DNA of 64,000 nt from Paucimonas lemoignei (GCA_900475325.1 LS483371.1:4836001-4900000), one strand, 5' to 3'; positions 17,337 to 27,583 are shown, counted from the first letter of the stretch. The notes: a model not told the origin generated them from the sequence alone. Translations and numbers: made by a program.

Positions 17337-20069
17337 TCACCCCAACAACCCCAACTCCTGCGCACGGGCCACGGCCTGGGTGCGGCGCTCCACGCCCAGC
17401 TTGCTATTGATGTGGCTGGCGTGGGTCTTGACGGTATGCAGGGAGATGAACAACTGGTTGCTGATTTCCTGATTCGAGCAGCCTTGAGCGATGAGTTGCA
17501 GCACACTCAGCTCCCGCACGCTCAGCGTGTCATTGGTGTGGGTCGTTTCTAGCGGCGCGATGCACGTCACGGTGGGCAATCTTGCCAGCAGTCCATCACG
17601 CACAGCGCAGGGCTCGGCCTGCAGCAGCGCTTTGCGCAACCAGTCGGGATGATGCTCCATCAATTCCTCAAACGGCAGCAGTGCCCCGCCGGCCGCTGCC
17701 TTCAGACAACGCTGCAGCAAGACGCAGGCTTGCCCTTGATCAGGGGTCGTTAGCATCAACCGTATCCGCTGGATCAACGTCGCGAGAAGCAACAGCTGCG
17801 CGTCGATTTTCTGCACCTGGCCTTCAAGTGCTTCGAGCCGTTGCGCACACTCGCTGACGCGGCCCTGAATACGTTCGAGCGCCGCACATTGCAGCTCCAC
17901 ATGCTGTGGCAACTGCGGATCGCATTCTGGCGACGAAGCAGGCATTTCGCTGTTGTAGGTCTGGGTCAGCCTCATCAGCCAGGCATCAGCCAGATCGATA
18001 CGGCCCTGACGCAGCCACAATTCGCACTTGGCCAGGGTAATCATTGCCAGGTAGTAGATCGGCGGCACGTCCCAGATGTGCATCAGCCGCTCGGCCTCGG
18101 CCAGTTCGGCAAACGCCTCGGCGAAACGCCCTTCGCGCCCCTCCAGACCGGCAATGGCGCAATGGCCAATCAACACGGTGATGTCTCGACAGGCCCGGGC
18201 TTCGACCAACCCGGCGAGCAGGAGCCCACGGCCGGTGTCACCCTGGCCGCGCAACGTCAGCAGATAACCCTCGTACAACGTCAGACGCGCCCGGACTGCG
18301 TAAAGCCGCTGAACAGACAGGCCCTTGAGCCGCTGCAGGCCGTGGCGCACTTCGTCCAGCGCGCGCAGGACTTCACCCCGAGCATGCAAGACCCTGGCGC
18401 GATCATAATGCGCGAGCGCCTCGAACAGCGGGTTGGCCACCCGCTGCGCCAATTCGAGCGCGTCCCGATTAAACGCCCGGGCTCGCCCCATATCGCCTTC
18501 GGTAATCGCCAGACCCGCCAGGGTCGACAGGCACAGCAGGCGCTGGCCGTAACGCTTGCGCGGCAGGCTGAGCAGGGCCTCGCTGCAATACAGCCGGGTT
18601 TTGTCACTGTCCCCGCGGCCACGAGCAATCACGCCGCTGAGTGCCATCCATTGGGCGAGCATCGATTGCTGGGCAGTGGCCGACGGCGCGGGTAAAAACC
18701 GGCTGAGGTGGCTGGCCAGTTCTTCAGCGGCATCCAGCTGACAGGCCAGGCCCAAGGCCCAGGCGTAGAGCACGATCAAGCGCGGAGTGCTGATCAGCAG
18801 GCTGTCAGGCAGATCCATTTTCCAACGCAGCAACATGCCGACGTTTTGCTCGGCCAGCAGCTGTTCTTCGGACAGGTTCTGCACTAGATTGGCCGCGACA
18901 TCCAGATGCCCGGCGCGTAATGCCTGCTCAACCGCCTCATCCAGCAAGCCCTGCTCGCTGAACCAGCGGCAGGCGTTGAGGTGCAGGCGGTTCTGCGGTG
19001 GCCCGGCCTGGATGCGCGCCCGCAGCAGGTCGGAAAACAGGTGGTGATAACGAAACCAGCGGCCGTGCTCATCCAATGGCACCAGAAACACTTGATGCGC
19101 CTGCAGGTAACTGAGCATCTGCGGGCTGTCATGACTGTCCCGGGCGGCATCGCACAACTGGCTGCAAAAACGCTCCAGGCAGGCCGTGTCATAAACAAAG
19201 GCCTGCACGTCGGCAGGCAGGCAGTCGATGACTTCTTCGAGCAGATAATCGCGGATCAACCCTTCGCCGCCGTGCAGCGCCTGAGGCAATTCGCTGTGGG
19301 CACCCGCTTCGGAAGCCGCCAGCAGCCAGAACCGCAATCCGGCGACCCACCCTTCGCTGCGTTCGATGAGGCTCTGCATCGCATCGGCATCCAGCGCCCG
19401 GTTGTGCTGGTCGAGCAGGACCACGGACTCTTTATGGGTCAGGCGCAGGTCCTGCTCATTGAGTTCCAGCAATTGCTGACACAGCCGCAGCCGCGCCAGA
19501 TGCCAGTCCGGCCGCTGCCGACTGGTCACCAGGATAATCAGCCCGGCCGGCAAATGATTGAGGAAAAACTGCAGGCAGCGATCCAGCACCGAACCCTGTG
19601 CGAGATGGTAATCATCCAGCACCAGCAGCAAGGGTTTGCTGAGCATCAGGTGCATGGCCAGCTCATCCAGCAAGCCGTCCAGCCACTCTTCAAAAGCAAA
19701 GGGTTGATGACGCTGGCGCATTTTCAGCAGGCCTTCAGCCTGAGCGCCCAACTGCGGGAAGAACTGCTGCAACGCTGACAGCAAACGCTCCAGAAAACGC
19801 CCCGGATCGCTGTCACGCTGGCTCAACCCCAGCCAGACGCTTTGCCACTGGGGCGGTAGATTCTGACAAAACTCGACCGCCAGCGAGCTTTTCCCAAACC
19901 CTGCTGGAGCACTGACCAGCAACAGGCGCCCGGACAACCCCGCAGTCAATCGTTCGCATAAACGGCTACGGGCGACGTAGCCATCAGGCAGTGGTGGTCG
20001 AAAGAATCGCCCTTCCAGCGCGGGAAGGGCACTGTTTGCGAATCCTTGCAAACGGGACAGGTCTGTCAT
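17337..20069 (-). CDS. MalT/LAL-type LuxR-family transcriptional regulator
   Basis: 910 aa from the ATG at 20069; the 51-residue extension to 20222 is not family-like. Residues about 38-300 form a STAND/AAA-type ATPase with Walker A APAGFGKSS and the Walker B-like LLLVLDDYH. A long helical repeat region follows, and the last 65 residues are a LuxR helix-turn-helix (LSVRELSVLQLIAQGCSNQE, and HTVKTH). Such proteins are activated by ligand plus ATP. It lies downstream of DUF1302-DUF1329 on the same strand, and likely controls them or the acyl-CoA synthetase gene; the ligand may be a fatty-acid-like compound, which is inference from context. Confidence 0.92.
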   Translation of the reverse strand: MTDLSRLQGFANSALPALEGRFFRPPLPDGYVARSRLCERLTAGLSGRLLLVSAPAGFGKSSLAVEFCQNLPPQWQSVWLGLSQRDSDPGRFLERLLSALQQFFPQLGAQAEGLLKMRQRHQPFAFEEWLDGLLDELAMHLMLSKPLLLVLDDYHLAQGSVLDRCLQFFLNHLPAGLIILVTSRQRPDWHLARLRLCQQLLELNEQDLRLTHKESVVLLDQHNRALDADAMQSLIERSEGWVAGLRFWLLAASEAGAHSELPQALHGGEGLIRDYLLEEVIDCLPADVQAFVYDTACLERFCSQLCDAARDSHDSPQMLSYLQAHQVFLVPLDEHGRWFRYHHLFSDLLRARIQAGPPQNRLHLNACRWFSEQGLLDEAVEQALRAGHLDVAANLVQNLSEEQLLAEQNVGMLLRWKMDLPDSLLISTPRLIVLYAWALGLACQLDAAEELASHLSRFLPAPSATAQQSMLAQWMALSGVIARGRGDSDKTRLYCSEALLSLPRKRYGQRLLCLSTLAGLAITEGDMGRARAFNRDALELAQRVANPLFEALAHYDRARVLHARGEVLRALDEVRHGLQRLKGLSVQRLYAVRARLTLYEGYLLTLRGQGDTGRGLLLAGLVEARACRDITVLIGHCAIAGLEGREGRFAEAFAELAEAERLMHIWDVPPIYYLAMITLAKCELWLRQGRIDLADAWLMRLTQTYNSEMPASSPECDPQLPQHVELQCAALERIQGRVSECAQRLEALEGQVQKIDAQLLLLATLIQRIRLMLTTPDQGQACVLLQRCLKAAAGGALLPFEELMEHHPDWLRKALLQAEPCAVRDGLLARLPTVTCIAPLETTHTNDTLSVRELSVLQLIAQGCSNQEISNQLFISLHTVKTHASHINSKLGVERRTQAVARAQELGLLG

Positions 20070-20248
20070 GGCCGGCTCTGTTGTCGAAGTCTTATCGGCT
20101 TGGCGGATGCACCCGAGACTAGTCGTTAACTGAACGCTTTTGAAGGCAGGTCGGGAAAAGACTGTAACAATTTCCCTACAATCATCGAGCCGAATACACA
20201 GGCATAGAAAAGCCCCGGTCAAGGGGCTTCGAATAACGACACAGCAAT

Positions 20249-20340
20249 TGTGGGAGCGAATTCATTCGCGAAGAGGTCGGTACATCCAATACAAATGTGT
20301 TGGTCGTCACACCGCATTCGCGAATGAATTCGCTCCCACA
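20249..20340. repeat. Inverted REP pair, GTGGGAGCGAATTC family
   Basis: Intact arms flanking a spacer with GTACATCCAATACAAATGTG, a spacer type shared with the copies at 27704, 33040 and 33211. Sits between DUF1329 and the LuxR gene. Confidence 0.9.
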
Positions 20341-20361
20341 GGTTTTTGATCTCCTACAGAA

Positions 20362-21732
20362 TCAACGAACCCCCTCCTGACGCAGCGCATTAGGCGTGAA
20401 CTCGCTGGTGGTCGCGGTGAAGCCGAAGTCATAGGCGCTTTTCTCTTCGTTCTTCATGCCCAGTGCCAGGTAGCGGCCGGACTGCAAGTCATACAGGGCT
20501 TCCAGCGCGTACCACGGAACCTGTTTGTCGAAGTAGTTTTCAGCGTGAGCTTCAGCAACGCGCCACAGTTGGCCGCGACCGTCGTAATGGTCGATCACCG
20601 CTGCCTGCCAGGTGTCTTCGTCGATGAAGAAGTCACGTTTGGCGTAAATGTGACGCTGACCTTCCTTGAGGGTGGCGGTGACGTGCCAGACGCGACGCAG
20701 CTCATAGCGGGCCAAGTCCTGATTGATGTGCCCGGCCTTGATGATGTCGGCGTATTTCAGCTTTGGATCATCGAGCTTGTAGCTGTTGGCGGCGATGTAC
20801 AGCTCCTGCTTGCCGATCAGTTTCCAGTCGTAGCGATCCGGCGCACCGTTGTACATGTCCAGGTTGTCGGAGGTACGCAGGCCATCGGCCGCGGTACCCG
20901 GCCCGTCATAGGACACTTGCGGGGCACGACGCACGCGGCGTTGACCGGCGTTGTAGACCCAGGCCGAACGTGGCTCCTTCACCTGGTCGAGGGTTTCGTG
21001 AACCAGCAGCACCCCACCGGCCAGACGCGCCGGGGCCGTTACTTCCTGCTTGAAATAGAACAACACGTTACCGGGGTTCTTCGGATCGAAATCCTTCATT
21101 TTGTCGCGGAACACGAACTGATCGCGGAAATACACCAGGCTGTATGAGCCATTGGGTTGCGGCGTGGCCTGGGTGACCAGACGTGTCACGCTGCCGCCAC
21201 GATAACGGGTGATGTGGTTCCAGATCACTTCATTGCCGTTCTGCGGGATCGGGAACGGCACGGCAGTTTCGAAGTTTTCCAGGCCGTTGCCGCCTGCGAC
21301 CAGCTTGGTGGCAGTGGCGTTTTTCTTGATGGCGGCATACACATCATCAGGCACGGTAGCGCCGCGATGGGACGGGTAGACCGGCATCTTGAAGGTTTCC
21401 GGGTAGCGCTTGAACATCGCGTATTGGCCCGGTGCCAGATTGGCCTTGTACTGCTCCACGTTGGCGGCGGTGATGGTAAACAGTGGTTTTTCATTGGCGT
21501 ACGGGTTGGCCAGGAAACCCTTGCTGTCCACCGCTGCGGCGTTCTTCGGCATTGGGCTCCAGGCCGGAATGGTGTTGGCAGCGTTGCCAGCCTTTTCCGC
21601 ACCCATGGGGGTCAAAGTGGTGCCGAGCTTGGCCGCTTCCGATTCAGACACTGCGGCCATGACGCCGGTCGCCAACAAGGACAGACCCAGCACACCTACC
21701 TGCAACAGACCTTTTGTTATTCTCATTTTCAT
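20362..21732 (-). CDS. DUF1329 family exported protein
   Basis: 456 aa with a signal peptide (LLQVGVLGLSLLATGVMAAV). The mature part matches DUF1329, a LolA/LolB-like lipoprotein-carrier fold inferred for outer-membrane lipid handling. Recognisable blocks are TRYRGGSVTRLVTQA, GQRRVRRAPQVSYDGPG and AKRDFFIDEDTWQAA. In many Proteobacteria it is paired with DUF1302 and sometimes RND exporters of hydrophobic molecules. It starts 24 bases after DUF1302, so the two are one operon. Periplasmic. Confidence 0.9.
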   Translation of the reverse strand: MKMRITKGLLQVGVLGLSLLATGVMAAVSESEAAKLGTTLTPMGAEKAGNAANTIPAWSPMPKNAAAVDSKGFLANPYANEKPLFTITAANVEQYKANLAPGQYAMFKRYPETFKMPVYPSHRGATVPDDVYAAIKKNATATKLVAGGNGLENFETAVPFPIPQNGNEVIWNHITRYRGGSVTRLVTQATPQPNGSYSLVYFRDQFVFRDKMKDFDPKNPGNVLFYFKQEVTAPARLAGGVLLVHETLDQVKEPRSAWVYNAGQRRVRRAPQVSYDGPGTAADGLRTSDNLDMYNGAPDRYDWKLIGKQELYIAANSYKLDDPKLKYADIIKAGHINQDLARYELRRVWHVTATLKEGQRHIYAKRDFFIDEDTWQAAVIDHYDGRGQLWRVAEAHAENYFDKQVPWYALEALYDLQSGRYLALGMKNEEKSAYDFGFTATTSEFTPNALRQEGVR

Positions 21733-21755
21733 AGTCGTCCTGAAAAACCGTGTAC

Positions 21756-23693
21756 TTAGAAGTTCATGCCAAAGCTGAGCGCAACGAAGTCGCGATCATC
21801 GACCGTGGTGTACTTGCCATCAAAGAAGTTGGTGTACGAAAGACTCGCGGTATAGGTGTTCTGGTACTCGGCATCCAGGCCGAGGCTGACGGCCTTGCGG
21901 CCTTCTTCGAAGTTGCCGCCTGGGCCTGGCGAGTAACCTTCGACGTCATGGGACCAGGCCACGCTTGGGCGCAAGTTCACACCAGCGAAGACGCTGTTGT
22001 AATCCCAGATGGCCCGGGCGCGATAACCCCACGAGTTAGCAGTAGTGAAGCCATCGTTTTCGCAATAGCGAGTCAGGTTGTTTTGCGCACCGCCGCCCAA
22101 GGTGCTTGCGTTGAGGGCTGCGCACTGCCCGGCTGGCAGCGGACCAGGGCCATAGCTCGGGTCACGGCCGTAACGGATTTTCGAGGTGTTTTCCAGACCG
22201 CCCACGTGGGTCCAGCCCACTTCACCGACCACGGTCAGACGTTCTGCGCCCATGACCTGGTCAAAGAACTGAGTGAAGGTGGTTTGCATCTGGGTGATTT
22301 CTTTGCGGCGGTAGCCCGGCTGGTCGGTATTGGGCTGACCCTGCAGCACCGACACGTTAGGGTTCAGCGGCGTAATGCCGGAGTACAGAATGTCGGTGGT
22401 GTTGACCTGCACCGGCGCATTCGGACGGTAGCTGATCTCGCCGCTCCACGCGGTGCCGGTAGGCAAGGTGGTGGAGAAGCTCAGGCCGTACAGGTGAATG
22501 TCTTCAGGGTATTCAACGTAGTAGCTGGAGTTACCGGCAACCACCACAGGCAGCAAGGTCGGCGCCAGGGCGGTGGCCGTTGCAACCGGGATACCGGAGC
22601 GAGCCAGGGAACCCACCAGGCCTGCCGCGCTGTAGGCGCTGGCCGGGCCGCCACGGCCACTGAAGATCGGCGCACGGCTGTGGTAGTTCATGAAGTACGC
22701 GCCAAACTCGGTGTCCAGCGGCTCGAAATTGTAGTGCATGGCCAGGCCGAACTGACCGCTGTCGCGTGCATCGCGATCCGGCCCACGGCGCACGATCGCG
22801 CCCTCATCGGGGTTGCCGAACCGGACACCTTGCTGAGTCAGCGAGTTGAGCACCGCAGCGCGGGCACCCGCAGGCAAACCGGCAGCGGTCAGCGAGCTGT
22901 TCAGACCGTTGCGGCTGCGCAGCACGGCCAGGTTGTTATCGCAGCCGTCAGAGATCACGTCCGGTTGCGAGAAGAAGGTGCCGCAGTTGTCGGTAACGGT
23001 CTGATCCCACTCCAGCTGGTAGAAACCTTCCGCCGAGAGGTTCTCCGTGATGCTTTGCGACAGGTAGAACATGTTGACCGGAATCAAGCCTTCCTTGATT
23101 TCCGCGCCAGGACGCCGGAACGCCGAAACGTCCACCGGGTTCACGCTGTTGATGCCGTTCTGGATGAACGTACTTTCACCCCAGCTGACTACTTGTTTAC
23201 CCAGACGAACCGAGCCCGGCTCATCACCGATGCTGTAGTTGTGGTACACGAAGGCGTCGAGGATCTGCCCACCGGAAGACTTGGCGCCCTCCTTGCGGTT
23301 GGAGTCGCTGATGTCCTTGAACTCGCGACCTTCGTCCTTGAGTTCAAAGTCATACCAGTACTTGCCACGCACGAATACGCCGGTGTCGCCGTATTTCAGT
23401 TCCAGGTCATGGATGCCCTTGAAGATCTTCGAAAACGTCTCACCACGTTTGAAGTTCAAGTGACCGTCATCGGAGGTTTGCGACAGGCCATGCCCGCCGT
23501 TGTTGGAACCGATGAGGTTTTTGTTGGCTTTCTCGGTTGACCAACTGGCGCCAACGGAGAGCGACGAGTCGAACTTGCCTTCGATTTCGCCAATATTGAA
23601 ACTGACGCCGAATGCAGGACCGGCGAGCGTAGAAGCGAGACTGACGGCCAAGGGCAGTTTTGCCCGGCGCCAGAACTGGTTTGCTGTTGTCAT
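21756..23693 (-). CDS. DUF1302 family outer-membrane protein
   Basis: 645 aa with a signal sequence (LAVSLASTLAGPAFG) and many alternating beta strands. It ends with DDRDFVALSFGMNF, whose terminal phenylalanine is the outer-membrane barrel signature. Large DUF1302 proteins are thought to be FadL-like or porin-like channels for hydrophobic compounds. It is the first gene of an operon with DUF1329, downstream of a 380-bp gap. The neighbouring AlkK-type acyl-CoA synthetase suggests uptake or surface delivery of fatty-acid-like substrates, which is inference. Confidence 0.9.
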   Translation of the reverse strand: MTTANQFWRRAKLPLAVSLASTLAGPAFGVSFNIGEIEGKFDSSLSVGASWSTEKANKNLIGSNNGGHGLSQTSDDGHLNFKRGETFSKIFKGIHDLELKYGDTGVFVRGKYWYDFELKDEGREFKDISDSNRKEGAKSSGGQILDAFVYHNYSIGDEPGSVRLGKQVVSWGESTFIQNGINSVNPVDVSAFRRPGAEIKEGLIPVNMFYLSQSITENLSAEGFYQLEWDQTVTDNCGTFFSQPDVISDGCDNNLAVLRSRNGLNSSLTAAGLPAGARAAVLNSLTQQGVRFGNPDEGAIVRRGPDRDARDSGQFGLAMHYNFEPLDTEFGAYFMNYHSRAPIFSGRGGPASAYSAAGLVGSLARSGIPVATATALAPTLLPVVVAGNSSYYVEYPEDIHLYGLSFSTTLPTGTAWSGEISYRPNAPVQVNTTDILYSGITPLNPNVSVLQGQPNTDQPGYRRKEITQMQTTFTQFFDQVMGAERLTVVGEVGWTHVGGLENTSKIRYGRDPSYGPGPLPAGQCAALNASTLGGGAQNNLTRYCENDGFTTANSWGYRARAIWDYNSVFAGVNLRPSVAWSHDVEGYSPGPGGNFEEGRKAVSLGLDAEYQNTYTASLSYTNFFDGKYTTVDDRDFVALSFGMNF

Positions 23694-24077
23694 CGACGCT
23701 ACTCCATGTGTTTTTTATTGTTTTGGCAGTGGTACTGGTTAAAACGCCGTGGTCTTTATCGCTAAAGCCACTGGACGCTCATCGGGTAACCCAGAAGGTT
23801 ACAACACGATGGCGCATCCCCATTCGTTTTTACCCAGTCCACGCCGACTATATCCAGCCGGATGCACTGGTTGATCCCTCTAAAGTGTGATTTGTTGCCT
23901 GAAACCGTCTGGGACGGGGCTCCACAGCTTCCAGACAGGCATGTGGTGCAGGAAACGGTGGAACGGTGGGAGCGAGCTTGCTCGCGAAGGCTATATTTCT
24001 AGCCCCAGAGAATCATCGGCTGGACGGCCCTCTTCGCGAGCAAGCTCGCTCCCACATGTCATGGCGTATGAAACAGG
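23694..24077. other. Intergenic region with DUF1302 promoter area and a REP pair
   Basis: 384 bases between the acyl-CoA synthetase and DUF1302 genes. The first 190 bases upstream of DUF1302 (23694-23890) are AT-richer and should contain its promoter and any regulator site; no clear -10/-35 pair stands out. A REP pair is at 23966-24056. Confidence 0.5.
23966..24056. repeat. Inverted REP pair, GTGGGAGCGAGCTTGCTCGC family
   Basis: GTGGGAGCGAGCTTGCTCGC and its reverse complement are both intact, so this is the symmetric form of the arm that appears singly at 36161 and 44209. Confidence 0.9.
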
Positions 24078-25754
24078 TCAAAGGGTCGAAAGAAACGCGC
24101 TGTTGGTGCTTTGCCACTCGACGATGTCGAGCCGCATGCGCTTCTTGTCGAGCTTGCCGACGCTGGTCTTGGGAATTTCGGTAACAAGGGCGATCTGGTG
24201 GGGAATGGCCCATTTGTTGATATGCCCCAACTCAACAAACGGCTTGAGATGCTCTTTCAGACTTTTGGCGTCGATGCTGTGCCCGTCACGGGCGACCAGC
24301 AACGCAAAGGGCCGCTCGCCCCATTGCGGGTCGGCGATACCCACGACCGCCACTTCGCGCACACCCGGATGACGACTGCACAGGTCTTCCAGCGCCAGAG
24401 ACGAAATCCATTCGCCACCGGTCTTGATCACGTCCTTGATGCGATCACGAATATCAATCACGCCCATGCTGTCCAGCGTCGCGACGTCACCGGTATGCAG
24501 CCAGCCGCCCGCCCATAGCTCGGCGCCCTTTTGCGGCTCGCGGAAATAGCCTTCGCTGAGCCAAGGCGCGCGCAGTACCAACTCGCCCATGGACTCCCCG
24601 TCGGCGGGCAGAAAATTGCCGTCTTCGTCGACAATCGCCGCATCCACCAGAATCCCGGGCACTCCGGCCTTGATGCGATAAGTGACGCGTTCGTCCTCGC
24701 TGCCTGCGCGCAGTTGATCGTTGATGTGCGCCACGGAAATCAGCGGGCCGGTCTCTGACATGCCATAGGCGCCGGTCAGGGCAATGCCACGGGCCTTGGC
24801 AGCCTCATAAAGGCTGCGGGTCAGTGAGCTGCCACCGATGATGATTTTCCAGCCGCTGAAATCCATGTCCTGGGCGCTTTTGCAGTTGAGCACCATTTGC
24901 ATGATGGTCGGCACGCAATGAGAGAAGGTGACCTTCTCGTTACGCCACAACGCCACCAGCATTTCCGGGTCGTAACGACCGGGATAAACCTGTTTGATGC
25001 CCAGCATGGTGGCCGCATACGGCATGCCCCAGGCGTGAACGTGGAACATCGGCGTGATGGGCATGTACACGTCATCGGTACCCAGCAACCGCTCGGCACT
25101 GCCGACAATGGTCGCCACGCCCATGGTGTGCAACACCAACTGCCGGTGGCTGAAATACACGCCTTTAGGGTTGCCCGTGGTGCCGGTGGTGTAGAACGTA
25201 GTGGCGACGGAGTTTTCGTCGAAGTCTTCGAATTCATAAGTCGGGCTGGCATCGGCCAACAACGACTCGTACTCGCCCACCAGGTTGGGCAAATCGGCGG
25301 TTTTTTCCGGTAGATCGGTGAGCAGCAGGGTTTTTTCGACCGTGGTCAGGTGCCCGGCGATGCCGTGGTACAAGCCGACAAACTCACTGTTGACCAGCAC
25401 GAACTTATCTTCGGCGTGGTTCATGGTGTAGACGATTTGCTCGGGAGACAGGCGCACATTGACGGTGTGGATCACGGCGCCAATCATCGGCACTGCAAAC
25501 ATGCATTCCAGATACCGGTGGCTGTCCCAGTCCATCACCGCCACCGTATCCCCCGCCTTGACGCCGGCCGCCGTCAGCACATTGGCCAGCCTGCTCACCC
25601 GCTCGACCAACTCCGGATAGGTGTAGCGCATGATGTCGCGGTAGACGATTTCCCGGGTTTTTTCGTAGCGGCTGCCGGACATCAATAGCCGCTTGATCAA
25701 CAGTGGATACTGATAAGCACCGTCGGCTGGCGCAATAACACGGGTCTGCAACAT
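24078..25754 (-). CDS. AMP-dependent medium-chain acyl-CoA synthetase (AlkK-like)
   Basis: 558 aa of the ANL superfamily. The AMP signature is TTGTTGNPKG, with YGMSETGP and the hinge/catalytic GGEWISSLALED and KTSVGKLDKKRM. It activates free fatty acids with ATP and CoA. Similarity in length and motif spacing is to AlkK, the medium-chain enzyme of alkane-degrading and other pseudomonads. RBS AAGGAA precedes the start. DUF1302, DUF1329 and the LuxR gene follow on the same strand, which suggests one metabolic theme around medium-chain acids. Confidence 0.92.
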   Translation of the reverse strand: MLQTRVIAPADGAYQYPLLIKRLLMSGSRYEKTREIVYRDIMRYTYPELVERVSRLANVLTAAGVKAGDTVAVMDWDSHRYLECMFAVPMIGAVIHTVNVRLSPEQIVYTMNHAEDKFVLVNSEFVGLYHGIAGHLTTVEKTLLLTDLPEKTADLPNLVGEYESLLADASPTYEFEDFDENSVATTFYTTGTTGNPKGVYFSHRQLVLHTMGVATIVGSAERLLGTDDVYMPITPMFHVHAWGMPYAATMLGIKQVYPGRYDPEMLVALWRNEKVTFSHCVPTIMQMVLNCKSAQDMDFSGWKIIIGGSSLTRSLYEAAKARGIALTGAYGMSETGPLISVAHINDQLRAGSEDERVTYRIKAGVPGILVDAAIVDEDGNFLPADGESMGELVLRAPWLSEGYFREPQKGAELWAGGWLHTGDVATLDSMGVIDIRDRIKDVIKTGGEWISSLALEDLCSRHPGVREVAVVGIADPQWGERPFALLVARDGHSIDAKSLKEHLKPFVELGHINKWAIPHQIALVTEIPKTSVGKLDKKRMRLDIVEWQSTNSAFLSTL

Positions 25755-25884
25755 AAGAGTTCCTTTTCAAAGTACGCGGGCGTGGCTTGAAATATGGACT
25801 CTAGAGCGGCACCTCGCCAGCCAGATCAGCCGAAAGGATGATTTCCAAACATGTTCAGGCTTATTGCCACCTGCGCCGACTGGG

Positions 25885-26514
25885 TTACCGAATCTCGGTA
25901 AACGCCAGCTTCAACCCCAACGCCACCAACACCCCACCCATGGCCCGGTCAAACCAGTGGCCCATGCGGGCGAACCCTGCGCGAACGCGCGCCTGGCTGA
26001 ACAGCCGCGCGACCAGGCAGAACCAGATGCCCGTCGCCACCGCCAGGTAAACGCCATAACCGGCCTGCACCCACAGCGGGGTATGCGGGTTGATGACCAC
26101 CGTGAACAGCGACAGAAAGAACAGCGTCGCCTTGGGGTTCAAGCCATTGGTGATAAAGCCGCTGGTGAACGCACCCCGTGCAGTGCGCTCGCCCGCGGCT
26201 ATATTGATGGGCGCGTCACTGGCGCTGGCTGGTTTGGCGCGTAAGGCCTTGAAGCCGATGTACAGCAGATAGCCCGCAGCAGCCCATTTAAGCGCGTTGA
26301 ACAGGACGATCGATTGCGACACGATCAGGCCAATGCCCAGCAACGAATAGCCCACATGCAGGAAAATCGCCGTGCCCACACCCATGGCGGTGTAGGTTCC
26401 TGCCCGACGCCCATGAGCCACACTTTCGCGCACCACCACCGCGAAATCAGGGCCAGGGCTGGCGACAGCAAGCAGATGGATCAAGGCGACAGTCAGAAAT
26501 TCGGCCAAGTACAC
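25885..26514 (-). CDS. LysE/RhtB-family amino-acid exporter
   Basis: 209 aa from a GTG at 26514 with GGGAGAG six bases upstream. Six hydrophobic helices, and the family motif ASPGPDFAVVVRESVAHGRR after the first helix, plus FTSGFITNGLNPKATLFF in the middle. These inner-membrane carriers export homoserine, threonine, lysine or analogues; the substrate cannot be told here. Divergent from the dehydrogenase gene at 26618. Confidence 0.92.
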   Translation of the reverse strand: MYLAEFLTVALIHLLAVASPGPDFAVVVRESVAHGRRAGTYTAMGVGTAIFLHVGYSLLGIGLIVSQSIVLFNALKWAAAGYLLYIGFKALRAKPASASDAPINIAAGERTARGAFTSGFITNGLNPKATLFFLSLFTVVINPHTPLWVQAGYGVYLAVATGIWFCLVARLFSQARVRAGFARMGHWFDRAMGGVLVALGLKLAFTEIR

Positions 26515-26617
26515 GGTGGCTCTCCCATAGATATGCTGGCAAAAATGTAAGCAAGCGTTTCGCTCTGTTAGGCTCGATACACTAAGCCTTCAAGACTTCC
26601 AATAATAGGTACAGCTG

Positions 26618-27583
26618 ATGAGCAATCACGGTAAGGCAGTTTTCCTCGACCACACCTCTCTGGATCTGGGTGATCTGGATTTGAGCCCGTTGCGCGAATG
26701 TTTTGACGAACTGACGCTGCATGCCAGCACGGCACCGGATCAGGTGAGAGAGCGGCTGCAAGGCGCACAAGTGGCCATTAGCAACAAGATCGCCATTGAT
26801 GCCGACACGTTCGCCGCCTGCCCCGACCTCAAGCTCATATTGGTAACCGCCACCGGCACCAACAACATCGACCTCGCTGCAGCTCGCCAGCACGGTGTGA
26901 CGGTGACCAATTGCCAAGGCTATGGCACGCCATCGGTTGCCCAGCACACGTTATTGCTGTTGCTCGCCTTGGCGACGCGCCTGTCCGATTACCAGAATGC
27001 CGTGCAGCAGGGGCAATGGCAGAAAGCCAAACAGTTCTGCCTGCTGGACTTCCCTATCGTCGAGCTGGAAGGCAAAACCCTGGGCCTGCTGGGCCATGGG
27101 GAACTGGGCGGCGCCGTGGCGAAGTTGGCCGAAGCATTCGGCATGCGCGTGCTGCTGGGGCAAATCCCCGGTCGCCCTGCGCGCCCTAATCGCTTGCCGT
27201 TGGAGGAACTGCTGCCCCAGGTCGACGCCCTGACCTTGCACTGCCCGCTGAACGATGAAACACGGGACATGATCGGCGCCCACGAACTGAGCCTGCTCAA
27301 GCCCCATGCGTACGTAGTCAACACCGCCCGCGGCGGGTTGATCAATGAACAGGCGCTCGCCGATGCGCTGCGCAACGGCCACTTGGGCGGCGCGGCCACC
27401 GATGTGCTGACCGTGGAACCCCCACGCGATGGCAACCCACTGCTGGCAGGCGACATCCCGCGCCTGATCATCACGCCGCACAGCGCATGGGGTGCACGTG
27501 AAGCCCGGCAGCGGATTGTCAGCCAGATCACCGAAAATGCAGTGGGGTTCTTTGCGGGTAGGCCGGTTCGGGTGGTGGGTTGA
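26618..27583 (+). CDS. D-2-hydroxyacid dehydrogenase (glycerate/hydroxypyruvate reductase type)
   Basis: 321 aa. The NAD(P) motif is GLLGHGELGGAVAK and the catalytic triad is Arg in NTARGGLINE, Glu in TVEPPRDG and His in TPHSAWGAREARQR. Overall it resembles hydroxypyruvate reductase HprA, with glyoxylate or hydroxypyruvate as likely substrate. A tyrosine/asparagine-rich start is normal for this group. Monocistronic, divergent from the LysE exporter. Confidence 0.9.
   Translation: MSNHGKAVFLDHTSLDLGDLDLSPLRECFDELTLHASTAPDQVRERLQGAQVAISNKIAIDADTFAACPDLKLILVTATGTNNIDLAAARQHGVTVTNCQGYGTPSVAQHTLLLLLALATRLSDYQNAVQQGQWQKAKQFCLLDFPIVELEGKTLGLLGHGELGGAVAKLAEAFGMRVLLGQIPGRPARPNRLPLEELLPQVDALTLHCPLNDETRDMIGAHELSLLKPHAYVVNTARGGLINEQALADALRNGHLGGAATDVLTVEPPRDGNPLLAGDIPRLIITPHSAWGAREARQRIVSQITENAVGFFAGRPVRVVG

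Noticed and set aside
21750..23540. Plus-strand 596-aa frame opposite DUF1302
   Set aside because: Antisense shadow of a clearly coding membrane barrel gene.
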